Assembly (NCBI GenBank): GCA_044870245.1
Contig: JBIOYR010000129.1
Coordinates: 1 to 36,827 of the forward strand
From: DATAFF01 sp044870245
Lineage (GTDB): Bacteria; Pseudomonadota; Alphaproteobacteria; Rhizobiales; Aestuariivirgaceae
Reading direction: 5' to 3'
DNA: 36,827 bases
Under the pieces are notes generated by a model. The model had not been told where the DNA came from and ran no database searches. It worked only from the letters and a program-made list of their open reading frames with translations. Both the position numbers and the translations under genes were made by a program. Shown one piece after another: positions 1 to 6,923 of this stretch (its first letter is position 1; every line of letters begins with the position of its first letter).

Positions 1-325
1 CGGCCACCGGCGCCGGCATGTCGGCGGTCGGCGTGATCGCGATGGTAAAGCCCGCATCGTCATTCTGGTTGACGCGGTCGCTAGCCCTGTCCTGGGCTAC
101 GAAGTCCATGCGCGAGCCACGCTCGAAGGTGATGAAGCTCGCACCAGGAGGAATATTGGATGCCTGCTGGGCCGGCTGCTGCTCGAGGGTGTTCACGCGG
201 GACTGGAGTGCCTCGAGCTGCGCCTTCAGGTCTGCAAGCTCGTCGGCCCGGGCACCAGAGGTGCCAGCCACGGTGAGCGCTACGCCACCGAGGAGGGCCC
301 TGCGGAGCCACTTGGTATTGGTCAT
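1..325 (-). CDS. Outer-membrane porin, 5' part only (3' end beyond the window)
   Basis: The minus-strand frame opens at ATG 325 and runs off the window edge after 108 codons. It begins with a clear Sec signal peptide: basic MTNTKWLRR, a hydrophobic ALLGGVALTVAG core, and a cleavage-like SGARA around residue 27. A short heptad-type segment follows (DELADLKAQLEALQSRVNTL), then a glycine/serine region containing FITFERGS. This order of signal peptide, short coiled coil and start of a beta-barrel is typical of alphaproteobacterial porins of the Porin_2 type, trimeric channels for small hydrophilic solutes. The start is supported by GGGAGAA about six bases upstream. The barrel itself is missing, so substrate and subfamily cannot be judged. 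It is transcribed away from the recombinase gene, with a promoter candidate at 420-448. Confidence 0.75.
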   Translation of the reverse strand, partial: MTNTKWLRRALLGGVALTVAGTSGARADELADLKAQLEALQSRVNTLEQQPAQQASNIPPGASFITFERGSRMDFVAQDRASDRVNQNDDAGFTIAITPTADMPAPVA

Positions 326-419
326 TATCGATTCTCCCACAGATCTCTGGAGTTGAGATATGCCCCCCGTACCCCTGCCTGGACATGGAGGATGCACGAG
401 AATCCCCGTGCTGGGTCTC

Positions 420-448
420 ATTAGGCTGAGTCCCTGATAGAAGGTCAA
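420..448 (-). promoter_or_regulatory. Candidate sigma-70-type promoter of the porin gene
   Basis: On the minus strand TTGACC (443-448) and CCTAAT (420-425) are separated by exactly 17 bases, a plausible -35/-10 pair. Transcription would start near 413 and leave an untranslated leader of roughly 88 bases before the porin ATG. It lies in an AT-richer stretch (22 of 60 bases are G or C in 481-540 by hand count). This is motif matching by eye with no experimental support. Confidence 0.4.
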
Positions 449-525
449 TTTGGATCGAAGAGCCGTCCGCGGTTTAGGTCTTAACTGTTGCTGAAAAACA
501 ACGAAAATCGAAATCTAACAATAGC

Positions 526-557
526 AAAAGGGCCGTACTCCAAATCTAGTACGGCCC
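526..557 (-). terminator. Intrinsic-terminator-like hairpin, minus strand
   Basis: GGGCCGTACT (530-539) and AGTACGGCCC (548-557) form a perfect 10-base-pair stem with an 8-base loop. Read on the minus strand the stem is followed directly by TTTT (526-529). No minus-strand gene ends just upstream of it, because the recombinase gene at 644 is on the plus strand. It therefore either insulates the porin promoter from incoming minus-strand transcription or ends a short RNA starting between about 560 and 640. On the plus strand there is no T run after the stem. Confidence 0.5.
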
Positions 558-643
558 CATCTGTGGGAAACGCCGGGTTGCAGCCGGCATAGCTAACGCT
601 ACGGTTCGAATCATGCCACGCTTCTGGTTGTGGTGCAAGTCGC

Positions 644-1513
644 ATGGCTATCGTAGATCATAGTGATTCTCTAGACGGTCCGCGAGTGGCCGAGTTTTTC
701 TTGCGCTATGTGGCTAGCCAAACGGTGACAAAACCATCGGCAGCAATTCGAATAAGGCAGGCCTGGAAGCACCTGCAGTCCACGTTTGCACTCATCCGGC
801 CAGAGGCAATCACCGATGAATTGTGCCTCCACTATTGTAACGAGCGGCGGCGAACGGGTGCTTCCATCGGAACAATCAACAACGAACTGGCTTATTTGCG
901 AGCATCTCTAAAGTTCGCCTATCGAAATCGATGGATCGACTCCGAACCAAGAGTTCTCGTTCCGCGCCGACCACCCGCGATGGCCAATCGGCTTACGATT
1001 CTGCAGATGCGACGACTGCTTGCGGCAGCATCGATGCCGCATCTCAGACTCTTCATTGCCCTTGTGATCCTTATCCAGTGGCGCCCGAAGGATTTGCTCG
1101 CCTTGGAATGGAGCGACGTCGATCTGAGGCGGCGATTGATCAAATTTCGCGATTCCCGCGGTCGAGTCACTGTGGAGAGCTTCAGCCCGGTTGTTCACAA
1201 GTGGCTGGTTCGCGCCCATGAGGCCAGCAAATCAGACTTCGTAATCGAGTGGGGCAATCAGCAGGTTGTCGAGATCAAGCGGGGCTTTCAGATGGTGGCA
1301 AAACGAGCCGGAGTGATCTGCACGCCAATGACATTGTACCGATCGGCGGTTGACCTCGCCGCCAAATCTTCGCCATCTCTAAGATCATTGGAAGAGATTG
1401 AGGATGCCTTGGACTCCATGTCTGCTCAGGTCGCATCCTGGAGCGAAGACGAGTTCAAAGCCCAAAATGAGGTACGGGGTCAGTTTAAGCGAAATGACCG
1501 AGGCTCCTCTTGA
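644..1513 (+). CDS. Tyrosine recombinase/integrase-like protein, catalytically degenerate
   Basis: The 289-residue protein has an N-terminal SAM-like core-binding region (about residues 10-100) and a C-terminal region that starts like an integrase catalytic domain. QWRPKDLLALEWSDVDL (near 145-162) matches the box around the first catalytic arginine. After that the family signature fails. The usual HxLRH box is replaced by TPMTLYRS, no H/W box is visible, and the C-terminus contains no nucleophilic tyrosine in the expected context. The last 50 residues are instead charged and low in hydrophobics. Strand-transfer activity is therefore unlikely. The gene sits about 540 bases from the 3' end of tRNA-Glu, a common integration target, and is richer in AT than its neighbours, so I infer a decayed or repurposed integrase left by a mobile element. 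A DNA-binding regulator role cannot be excluded. Confidence 0.6.
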   Translation: MAIVDHSDSLDGPRVAEFFLRYVASQTVTKPSAAIRIRQAWKHLQSTFALIRPEAITDELCLHYCNERRRTGASIGTINNELAYLRASLKFAYRNRWIDSEPRVLVPRRPPAMANRLTILQMRRLLAAASMPHLRLFIALVILIQWRPKDLLALEWSDVDLRRRLIKFRDSRGRVTVESFSPVVHKWLVRAHEASKSDFVIEWGNQQVVEIKRGFQMVAKRAGVICTPMTLYRSAVDLAAKSSPSLRSLEEIEDALDSMSAQVASWSEDEFKAQNEVRGQFKRNDRGSS

Positions 1514-2053
1514 ATGGCAACTCGTGAGCAAGTACCGCAGCGGAATCGTTCTACCCTCACAGGGTCATCGCCTGCCCTGGGATACGATGGCCTTTAATGG
1601 CCGCGCCGATTCGGGGGGGTCGGGTGGTGCCCGCCAGCGGCCCTCTCATTGCACGAGGTTTCGCGATACCGAGGATCCGGCATCGTGCCCTGCATTCCTG
1701 AAATCCTCATCACCAAATTGGGACGACATCATCGAGGCTCTCTCTTTCAGAGACCGGCCCGACCCGGCGCACATTGGTACATGCCGCGCATGATAGTTGC
1801 AGTTTCGCTCGGCGCACCGGTTGCGAGTTCAAGCCGCAGCAACTGGAAGGAATGTGCGGCAACCCATCGCTTCTTACCGACGCCCCGTTCTCCAGGGTAG
1901 GCGCCTCCTGAGCAAGCTTTCGGCATAGTAGCCATCGGTTTCCACGAAGCTGGAGAAATGCTCTAGCCCGCTGACTCAGCGCTGCTTATCGGGCATCTAT
2001 TGGGCACGGACCGCTCTGACTTCCTATGTTTTCAGCTAAGTCATTGACTTTGT
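1514..2053. other. Gene-poor stretch between recombinase gene and tRNA-Glu
   Basis: I see no open frame with a convincing start, ribosome site or recognisable protein here; the short frames look random. The segment abuts the 3' end of tRNA-Glu, as expected for the remains of an integrated element, but I could not find a second copy of the tRNA 3' end that would mark the other attachment site. On the minus strand 1936-1966 reads CTAGAGCATTTCTCC followed by AGCTTCGTGG, which resembles a short sequence after the erpA stop codon at 34611. Confidence 0.5.
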
Positions 2054-2129
2054 TGGCGCGCCCTACGGGAATCGAACCCGTGTTTCAGCCGTGAAAGGGC
2101 CGCGTCCTGGACCTCTAGACGAAGGGCGC
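2054..2129 (-). tRNA. tRNA-Glu (anticodon TTC)
   Basis: The minus strand folds into a complete cloverleaf. The acceptor stem pairs GCGCCCT with AGGGCGC, followed by discriminator G and an encoded CCA. The D arm contains GTCTAGAGGTCCAGGAC. The anticodon stem CGGCC/GGCTG, with one G-T pair, carries the loop CTTTCAC, giving anticodon TTC. The T arm is ACGGG-TTCGATT-CCCGT. Loop and D-arm sequences match bacterial tRNA-Glu. It reads GAA and GAG codons, and in many bacteria the charged form also feeds tetrapyrrole synthesis. Its 3' end faces the recombinase remnant. Confidence 0.95.
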
Positions 2130-2198
2130 CGCTCGTTAGGGAAGGCGCGACTTCTATAGTGGCCGCCCCGTCGCAGCGCAAGTCTTGCCGTGCTTCAG

Positions 2199-3992
2199 TC
2201 AGGCGCCGACCAGGGCGACGTCGTCGATCATCAGCTGGGCGCCACGACGGCCGTTGTAATCGTCGACCGTGAGCCTTCCGGCCACATGCAGCGGTCGATC
2301 GCGCTCCTTGAGCAGGGTCTCGCCCATGACCGTCGACAGGGCCCGGAACGCCACCGCCTTGAGCCGCGTGCCGTCGGCATGGACCAGCGTGCAGCGCACA
2401 TGGTCATGTCCGGCGAGATCGGCATAGAGCACCCGGTGCGCCGGAAAGGCGAAGACCGGCGCCGGATTGCCTGACCCGTAGGGCCCCGCCCGCTCCAGGA
2501 GCTCGACCAGATCGAGCGTCGCGCCCGAGGCGGTCAGCGCTCCGTCAATGTCGAGGGCCGCGCTGGCCGAGGCGCCCTCGACCGCCGCCGCCAGCCGCTC
2601 CTCGAGAAAGCCCCGCAAACGTCCGAGCTTCGCCCGCTCGACGGTGAGCCCGGCCGCCATGACATGGCCGCCGCCCTTGAGCAGATGCCCCTCGGCAAGC
2701 GCATCGCGGATCGCCGCACCGATATCGACCCCCGGCAGCGAGCGCCCCGAGCCATGCGCCACGAGCCCGCCGGTCTGGTGGCCGAGGGCGAAGCTCGGCA
2801 GCCGATAGCGCTCGGTGAGCCGCGCCGCCACGAGGCCGAGCACGCCCGGGTGCCAGTTCTCGCCGCACACCAGGAGCACCGGCAGCGACCGCGACTGGCC
2901 GAGCGCCCGCTCCGCCTCGAACAGCGCCGTCTCGAGCACCCGAAGCTCGATTGCCTGGCGTTCGCGATTGAGCGTCTCGAGCTGCTGGGCCAGCATGTTG
3001 GCCTCGCCCCGGTCCTCGGTGGTGAGCAGCTTGAGCGCCGCCATGGCATGGCCGACGCGCCCTGCCGCATTGAGCCGCGGGCCGAGCAGGAAGCCCAGCG
3101 CATAGGCATCCGGGCGCCGCTTCAGCCGCGCCATGTCGGCGAGCGCCGCGAGCCCGATATTCTCACGCCGCGCCATCACCTTGAGCCCCTGCTGGACATA
3201 GGCGCGGTTGAGGGTCGCGAGCGGCACCACGTCGCAAACCGTGGCGAGCGCCACGAGATCGAGAAGGCCGAGGAGATCAGGTCCGCCATCGCTCAAGCGC
3301 GCATGACCAGCCTGCCTGAGCGCCCGGCTCGTCGCCGCCGCCAGGATCAGGGTGAGGCCGGCGGCGCACAGATGCCCCTGTCCCGACAGATCGTCCTGGC
3401 GGTTGGGATTGATCACCGCATGCACGTCGGGCAGGAGCGGCCCGGCCAGATGGTGGTCGACCACCACCGTGTCGAGGCCGAGGGCCAAGGCCGCTAGCAG
3501 CGGATCATGGGCGTTGACGCCGCAATCGAGCGTGACCAGCAGCTTGACGCCCTGGCCCGCCAGCCCTTCGACGGCGGCTCGGCTCGGCCCATAGCCTTCG
3601 GCGATGCGGTCGGGAATATGGACCTTCGGCATGATCCCGAAGGCCCTCAGATACAAAACGAGCAGCGCCGCCGAGGAGATGCCGTCGACATCGTAATCGG
3701 AGATGATGCCGATCATCTCGCCCGTCATGATGGCGCGGGCCAGCCGGTCGGCACCGGCTTCGAGATCGCGGATCGCCGCCGGCTGCGGCATCAGAGCGCG
3801 CAGGCGCGGGCTCAAAATGTCGCCGCAGCAATCGACCCCGATGCCGCGCCCCGCCAGCACCCGGCCGAGGATCTCGGGGATGCCGAGGCGCTCCGCGATG
3901 GCGAGGGCCGTGCGACCGTCGGTGAGGCGCGCGCGCCAGTGACGGCCGGTCAGCGACCGCCCGACATCGAGAAAATGCCCTGCCGCCGTCAC
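2199..3992 (-). CDS. recJ: Single-stranded-DNA-specific exonuclease RecJ
   Basis: RecJ degrades single-stranded DNA 5' to 3' in RecF-pathway recombination, base-excision and mismatch repair, using Mn/Mg in a DHH-family site. The 597-residue frame shows the expected order: ISDYDVDG (motif I, near residue 99), LVTLDCGVN (motif II), VVVDHH (the DHH signature, near 179), LATVCDVVPL (motif IV), then the DHHA1 motif GGGHVMAAG and a C-terminal OB-like domain. Length is normal for the family. The start is GTG 3992, which overlaps the glpX stop in GTGA and gives the typical N-terminus with FLDVGRSLTGRHW. It is the last gene of hom-glpX-recJ, a gene order common in Hyphomicrobiales. The frame continues open upstream through glpX, but that is an artefact of high GC. 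Confidence 0.95.
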   Translation of the reverse strand: MTAAGHFLDVGRSLTGRHWRARLTDGRTALAIAERLGIPEILGRVLAGRGIGVDCCGDILSPRLRALMPQPAAIRDLEAGADRLARAIMTGEMIGIISDYDVDGISSAALLVLYLRAFGIMPKVHIPDRIAEGYGPSRAAVEGLAGQGVKLLVTLDCGVNAHDPLLAALALGLDTVVVDHHLAGPLLPDVHAVINPNRQDDLSGQGHLCAAGLTLILAAATSRALRQAGHARLSDGGPDLLGLLDLVALATVCDVVPLATLNRAYVQQGLKVMARRENIGLAALADMARLKRRPDAYALGFLLGPRLNAAGRVGHAMAALKLLTTEDRGEANMLAQQLETLNRERQAIELRVLETALFEAERALGQSRSLPVLLVCGENWHPGVLGLVAARLTERYRLPSFALGHQTGGLVAHGSGRSLPGVDIGAAIRDALAEGHLLKGGGHVMAAGLTVERAKLGRLRGFLEERLAAAVEGASASAALDIDGALTASGATLDLVELLERAGPYGSGNPAPVFAFPAHRVLYADLAGHDHVRCTLVHADGTRLKAVAFRALSTVMGETLLKERDRPLHVAGRLTVDDYNGRRGAQLMIDDVALVGA

Positions 3993-4948
3993 GGCCGGGC
4001 GAACAGGCGGCGATTGCGTATCCAGCGCACGGTCCCCGTTGCCGAACGCATGACGATGGTGTGGGTGGTGACATGGTTGGCGTCGAACCGGACGCCCGGC
4101 AGCATCGATCCGTTGGTGACCCCGGTGGCGGCGAACATCACATCGCCCGAGGCCAGCTCGGCGAGTTCGAATTTGTGGTCGGGATTCTTGATCCCCATGC
4201 GCCTCGCCCGCTCCCGGTCCTCGACCTTTTTCAGCACCAGCCGCCCCTGCATCTGACCGCCGATGCAGCGCAGCGCCGCCGCCGCCAGCACGCCCTCCGG
4301 CGCGCCGCCGATGCCGAGATAGATGTCGATGCCGGTATCCTGGTCGGCGGTGTGAATGACGCCGGCGACATCGCCGTCGCTGATCAGCCGGATGGCCGCC
4401 CCGACCTTGCGCACCGCATCGATCAGCTCGGCATGACGCGGCCGATCGAGAATGCAGGCGGTGATGTCCGATGGCGACACGCCCTTGGCCTTCGCCAGCC
4501 GCTTGATGTTCTCGCCCGGCGGCAGATCGAGATCGACGGTCCCCGCCGGATAGCCGCCGCCAATGGCGATCTTCTCCATATAGCTGTCGGGCGCATGCAG
4601 CAGGCTGCCGCTCTCTGCCATCGCGATCACCGCCAGCGCGTTCGGCATCGCCTTGGCGCATAGCGTCGTCCCCTCGAGCGGATCGAGCGCGATGTCCATT
4701 TTCTGGCCGCCGCTCGTTCCGACCTTCTCGCCGATATAGAGCATCGGCGCCGCGTCGCGCTCGCCCTCGCCGATCACCACCAGCCCGTCCATGTCGACGA
4801 TCTGGTTGAGCGCCGAGCGCATGGCATCGACCGCCGCCTGGTCGGCCGCCATCTCGTCGCCCCGCCCGGCCAGCCGCGCCGCCGCAATTGCCGCCGCTTC
4901 GGTCACCCGGGCGATCTCGATGGTGAAGATCCGTTTGAGCTTGGCCAA
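3989..4948 (-). CDS. glpX: Fructose-1,6-bisphosphatase class II (GlpX)
   Basis: GlpX hydrolyses fructose 1,6-bisphosphate to fructose 6-phosphate in gluconeogenesis, using divalent metal. The 319-residue protein carries the family blocks: VVIGEGERDAAPMLYIGE (metal-binding glutamates), DIALDPLEGTTLCA (metal-binding DPxEGT), IAIGGGYPAGTVDL, and GIGGAPEGVLAAAALRCIGG near the C-terminal third. The start must be TTG 4948. A good Shine-Dalgarno GAGGAGG lies about eight bases upstream, an in-frame TGA sits two codons upstream, and the next start candidate would cut into the conserved N-terminus. It follows hom by 59 bases and its stop overlaps the recJ GTG by four bases. Confidence 0.95.
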   Translation of the reverse strand: MAKLKRIFTIEIARVTEAAAIAAARLAGRGDEMAADQAAVDAMRSALNQIVDMDGLVVIGEGERDAAPMLYIGEKVGTSGGQKMDIALDPLEGTTLCAKAMPNALAVIAMAESGSLLHAPDSYMEKIAIGGGYPAGTVDLDLPPGENIKRLAKAKGVSPSDITACILDRPRHAELIDAVRKVGAAIRLISDGDVAGVIHTADQDTGIDIYLGIGGAPEGVLAAAALRCIGGQMQGRLVLKKVEDRERARRMGIKNPDHKFELAELASGDVMFAATGVTNGSMLPGVRFDANHVTTHTIVMRSATGTVRWIRNRRLFARP

Positions 4949-5007
4949 CGATCAGGCCTCCTCGACTCACGCCGACAGAATCGTTTCTACCCCGACGACT
5001 GAATGGC

Positions 5008-6333
5008 TCAAAGCCGCTCGATGCGGATCATGCGCGGTTTTCCAGCGGAATGACCCTCGTTCTCGATCTTTTCCAGGGCCGTCCGCATGGCGCTTTCGAG
5101 GGTTTCATGGGTGATCAGGATGAATGGCGCGGTCTGCCGCTTGCGCCGCTCCCCATTGCTCATCATCGAAAGCGACGGGCCGCGCTGCACGATGCTCTCG
5201 ATCGAGATGTTCTCGCCCGCCAGCACCCGCGCCACCGCCGCCACCTCGCCAGGCCGGTCATAAAGGTCGAGCGCCACGTAATAGCCGCCCTCATGCGCCC
5301 GCATCGCCGCCCGCCGGCACGGCATCAGCGCCTCGGCCGGAACGCCGAATGCCGGCGATTTTGCACCGCGCGCAATATCGCAGATGTCGGCGATGACGCT
5401 CGAGGCGGTGGGATGGCTGCCGGCGCCCTTGCCTTCGAGCATCAGATCGCCCGACATGTCGGCCTTGACCACCACCGCATTGTCGACGCCTTCGACATCG
5501 GCGATCGGCGTGCCTTTCGGCACCAGCGTGGGATGCACCCGCTGCTCCACCCCGTCCTCGGTCAGCGCCGCGACGCCGAGGAGCTTGATGCGATAGCCGA
5601 GCTCGTCGGCATTGACGATATCGGCGCGGGTGATGCTCTCGATGCCTTCGATATAGATCGATTCGAGCGAGATCTCGGTGCCGAAGGCGAGCGAGGTCAG
5701 GATCGCCAGCTTGTGGGCCGTGTCGAACCCGCCAATGTCGAAACTGGGATCGGCCTCGGCATAGCCGAGCCGCTGCGCCTCGCGCAGCACATCGGCAAAT
5801 TCCGCCCCCTCCGCCGACATCTTCGTGAGAATGAAGTTGCAGGTGCCGTTGAGAATGCCGAACACCCGGCGGACGCGATTGCCCGACAGGCTTTCGCGCA
5901 GCGTCTTGACGATCGGGATGGCGCCGGCGACCGAGGCCTCGAAGGCCAATGCCACGCCGGCCCGGTCGGCGAGCCTGGCAAGCGCCAGCCCGTGATGGGC
6001 GATCAGCGCCTTGTTGGCGGTGACGACCGGCTTGCCGGCCTTGAGCGCTGCCTCGACGGCCGCCTTGGCCGGGTCCCCCTCGCCGCCCATTAGCTCGACG
6101 AAGAGGTCGATGTCCGACGCCCGCGCCAGCGCCACCGGATCGTCATGCCAGGCGACCCGTGCCAGATCGTGCCCGCCTCGCCGCTTGTCGCGCGAGCGTG
6201 CCGAGATCCCGGCTAGCGCGATCGGCCGGCCGGCCCGCGCCTGGATCATCGCCTCGTGGATCTTCATGGCGTCGAGAACGCCGGTGCCAACCGTGCCGAG
6301 CCCGGCGATGCCGATGCGCAGGGGTCGCTGCAT
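5008..6333 (-). CDS. hom: Homoserine dehydrogenase
   Basis: The enzyme reduces aspartate 4-semialdehyde to homoserine with NAD(P)H, the branch point to threonine and methionine. The 441-residue protein starts with the Rossmann motif GIAGLGTVGTGVL. It continues with VTANKALIAHHG and the catalytic/substrate region FGILNGTCNFILTKM and DPSFDIGGFDTAHKLAIL. It ends with an ACT domain (GGYYVALDLYDRPGEVAAVA, about 350-420), the usual site of threonine feedback control. ATG 6333 is preceded by GGAG at a suitable distance. The 179-base region to the divergent GFA gene should carry promoters for both, but I could not fix one for hom. It leads the hom-glpX-recJ group. Confidence 0.95.
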   Translation of the reverse strand: MQRPLRIGIAGLGTVGTGVLDAMKIHEAMIQARAGRPIALAGISARSRDKRRGGHDLARVAWHDDPVALARASDIDLFVELMGGEGDPAKAAVEAALKAGKPVVTANKALIAHHGLALARLADRAGVALAFEASVAGAIPIVKTLRESLSGNRVRRVFGILNGTCNFILTKMSAEGAEFADVLREAQRLGYAEADPSFDIGGFDTAHKLAILTSLAFGTEISLESIYIEGIESITRADIVNADELGYRIKLLGVAALTEDGVEQRVHPTLVPKGTPIADVEGVDNAVVVKADMSGDLMLEGKGAGSHPTASSVIADICDIARGAKSPAFGVPAEALMPCRRAAMRAHEGGYYVALDLYDRPGEVAAVARVLAGENISIESIVQRGPSLSMMSNGERRKRQTAPFILITHETLESAMRTALEKIENEGHSAGKPRMIRIERL

Positions 6334-6512
6334 TGGGGGAGCTCCGAAACTCAGGAATCAACTGCGAACAGGTGCCCTTATGGATCGCCCGGCGGCGCTT
6401 TTCAAGAAACCTCGCCACCGGCTGCAGCTTCACGGTTCCTTTGCGCCTTTCATGTATTTCCCCTCGCGGCGGCAGGAAAATGCGTTAGATTCAACAGCGA
6501 ACGGAGGCGACC

Positions 6513-6923
6513 ATGGCAAGGTTCACCGGCGGTTGCCTGTGCGGTGCAATCCGTTACGAGGTCGACGGCGAGCCGGTCACGGCCGGCTCGTGCCATTGCC
6601 GCGACTGCCAATATGTCTCGGGCGGCGGCCCGGCCCATGTGCTGATCATGGCGGCGGGGGACGTCAAAATGACCAAGGGCGAGCCGCGGATCTATTTCAG
6701 CCTGTCGGAAGCAGGACACACGGTGGGCCGTTCCTTCTGCGAGGATTGCGGCACGCCCATTTTCGCCCAGAACGCCGCCCGGCCCGGTTTTCTGTCGATC
6801 AAGGCGGGAACATTGGACGACCCCTCGCTTTACCGACCGAAAGGCCATATCTGGGTGAAGTCAGCACCGCCATGGCATCATATCGACCCGGCACTTCCGA
6901 CCATCACAGGTGACCCCGTTTGA
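6513..6923 (+). CDS. GFA (glutathione-dependent formaldehyde-activating) family zinc protein
   Basis: The 136-residue protein is a single GFA/CENP-V type domain. The zinc-binding cysteines are visible: GGCLCGAIRYE (C8, C10), SCHCRDCQ (C27, C29, C32) and FCEDCGTPIF (C76, C79). The founding member speeds formaldehyde-glutathione adduct formation, though that role is disputed. Most small family members have no proven substrate, so only the fold is claimed. ATG 6513 has GGAGG five bases upstream, a strong start. The stop overlaps the upstream TTG candidate of phaC in TTGA, suggesting coupled expression, but no known functional link to PHA synthesis explains the pairing. Confidence 0.85.
   Translation: MARFTGGCLCGAIRYEVDGEPVTAGSCHCRDCQYVSGGGPAHVLIMAAGDVKMTKGEPRIYFSLSEAGHTVGRSFCEDCGTPIFAQNAARPGFLSIKAGTLDDPSLYRPKGHIWVKSAPPWHHIDPALPTITGDPV

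Larger units (their letters stand above)
326..643. other. Intergenic control region between porin and recombinase gene
   Basis: This 318-base stretch has no credible coding frame. It holds the porin promoter candidate (420-448) and the terminator-like hairpin (526-557). It also has a short GCCGG/CCGGC stem near 578-595. The recombinase ATG at 644 is preceded only by a weak GGTG. Base composition is clearly more AT-rich than the core genes further right. Confidence 0.6.

Noticed and set aside
336..567. 9-base inverted repeat CCCACAGAT / ATCTGTGGG flanking the porin control region
   Set aside because: A 9-base match over about 230 bases is not rare by chance, and nothing else ties the two sites together.
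575..630. tRNA fragment or attachment site suggested by GGTTCGAATC
   Set aside because: The bases on either side do not pair as a T stem, no acceptor stem or anticodon arm fits, and it does not repeat the tRNA-Glu 3' end.
1318..1513. Frameshift restoring the recombinase C-terminus
   Set aside because: I read the other plus-strand frames after the TPMTLYRS segment and saw no HxLRH, GH or catalytic-tyrosine pattern before stop codons.
2199..4970. A single 923-codon open frame covering recJ and all of glpX
   Set aside because: The upper part is an out-of-frame reading of glpX with no protein-like pattern. RecJ starts at GTG 3992, where the family N-terminus begins and the codon overlaps the glpX stop.
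6143..6433. Leader peptide controlling hom
   Set aside because: The frame upstream of hom has no run of Thr or Met codons and no attenuator-like hairpin series, and it overlaps hom itself.
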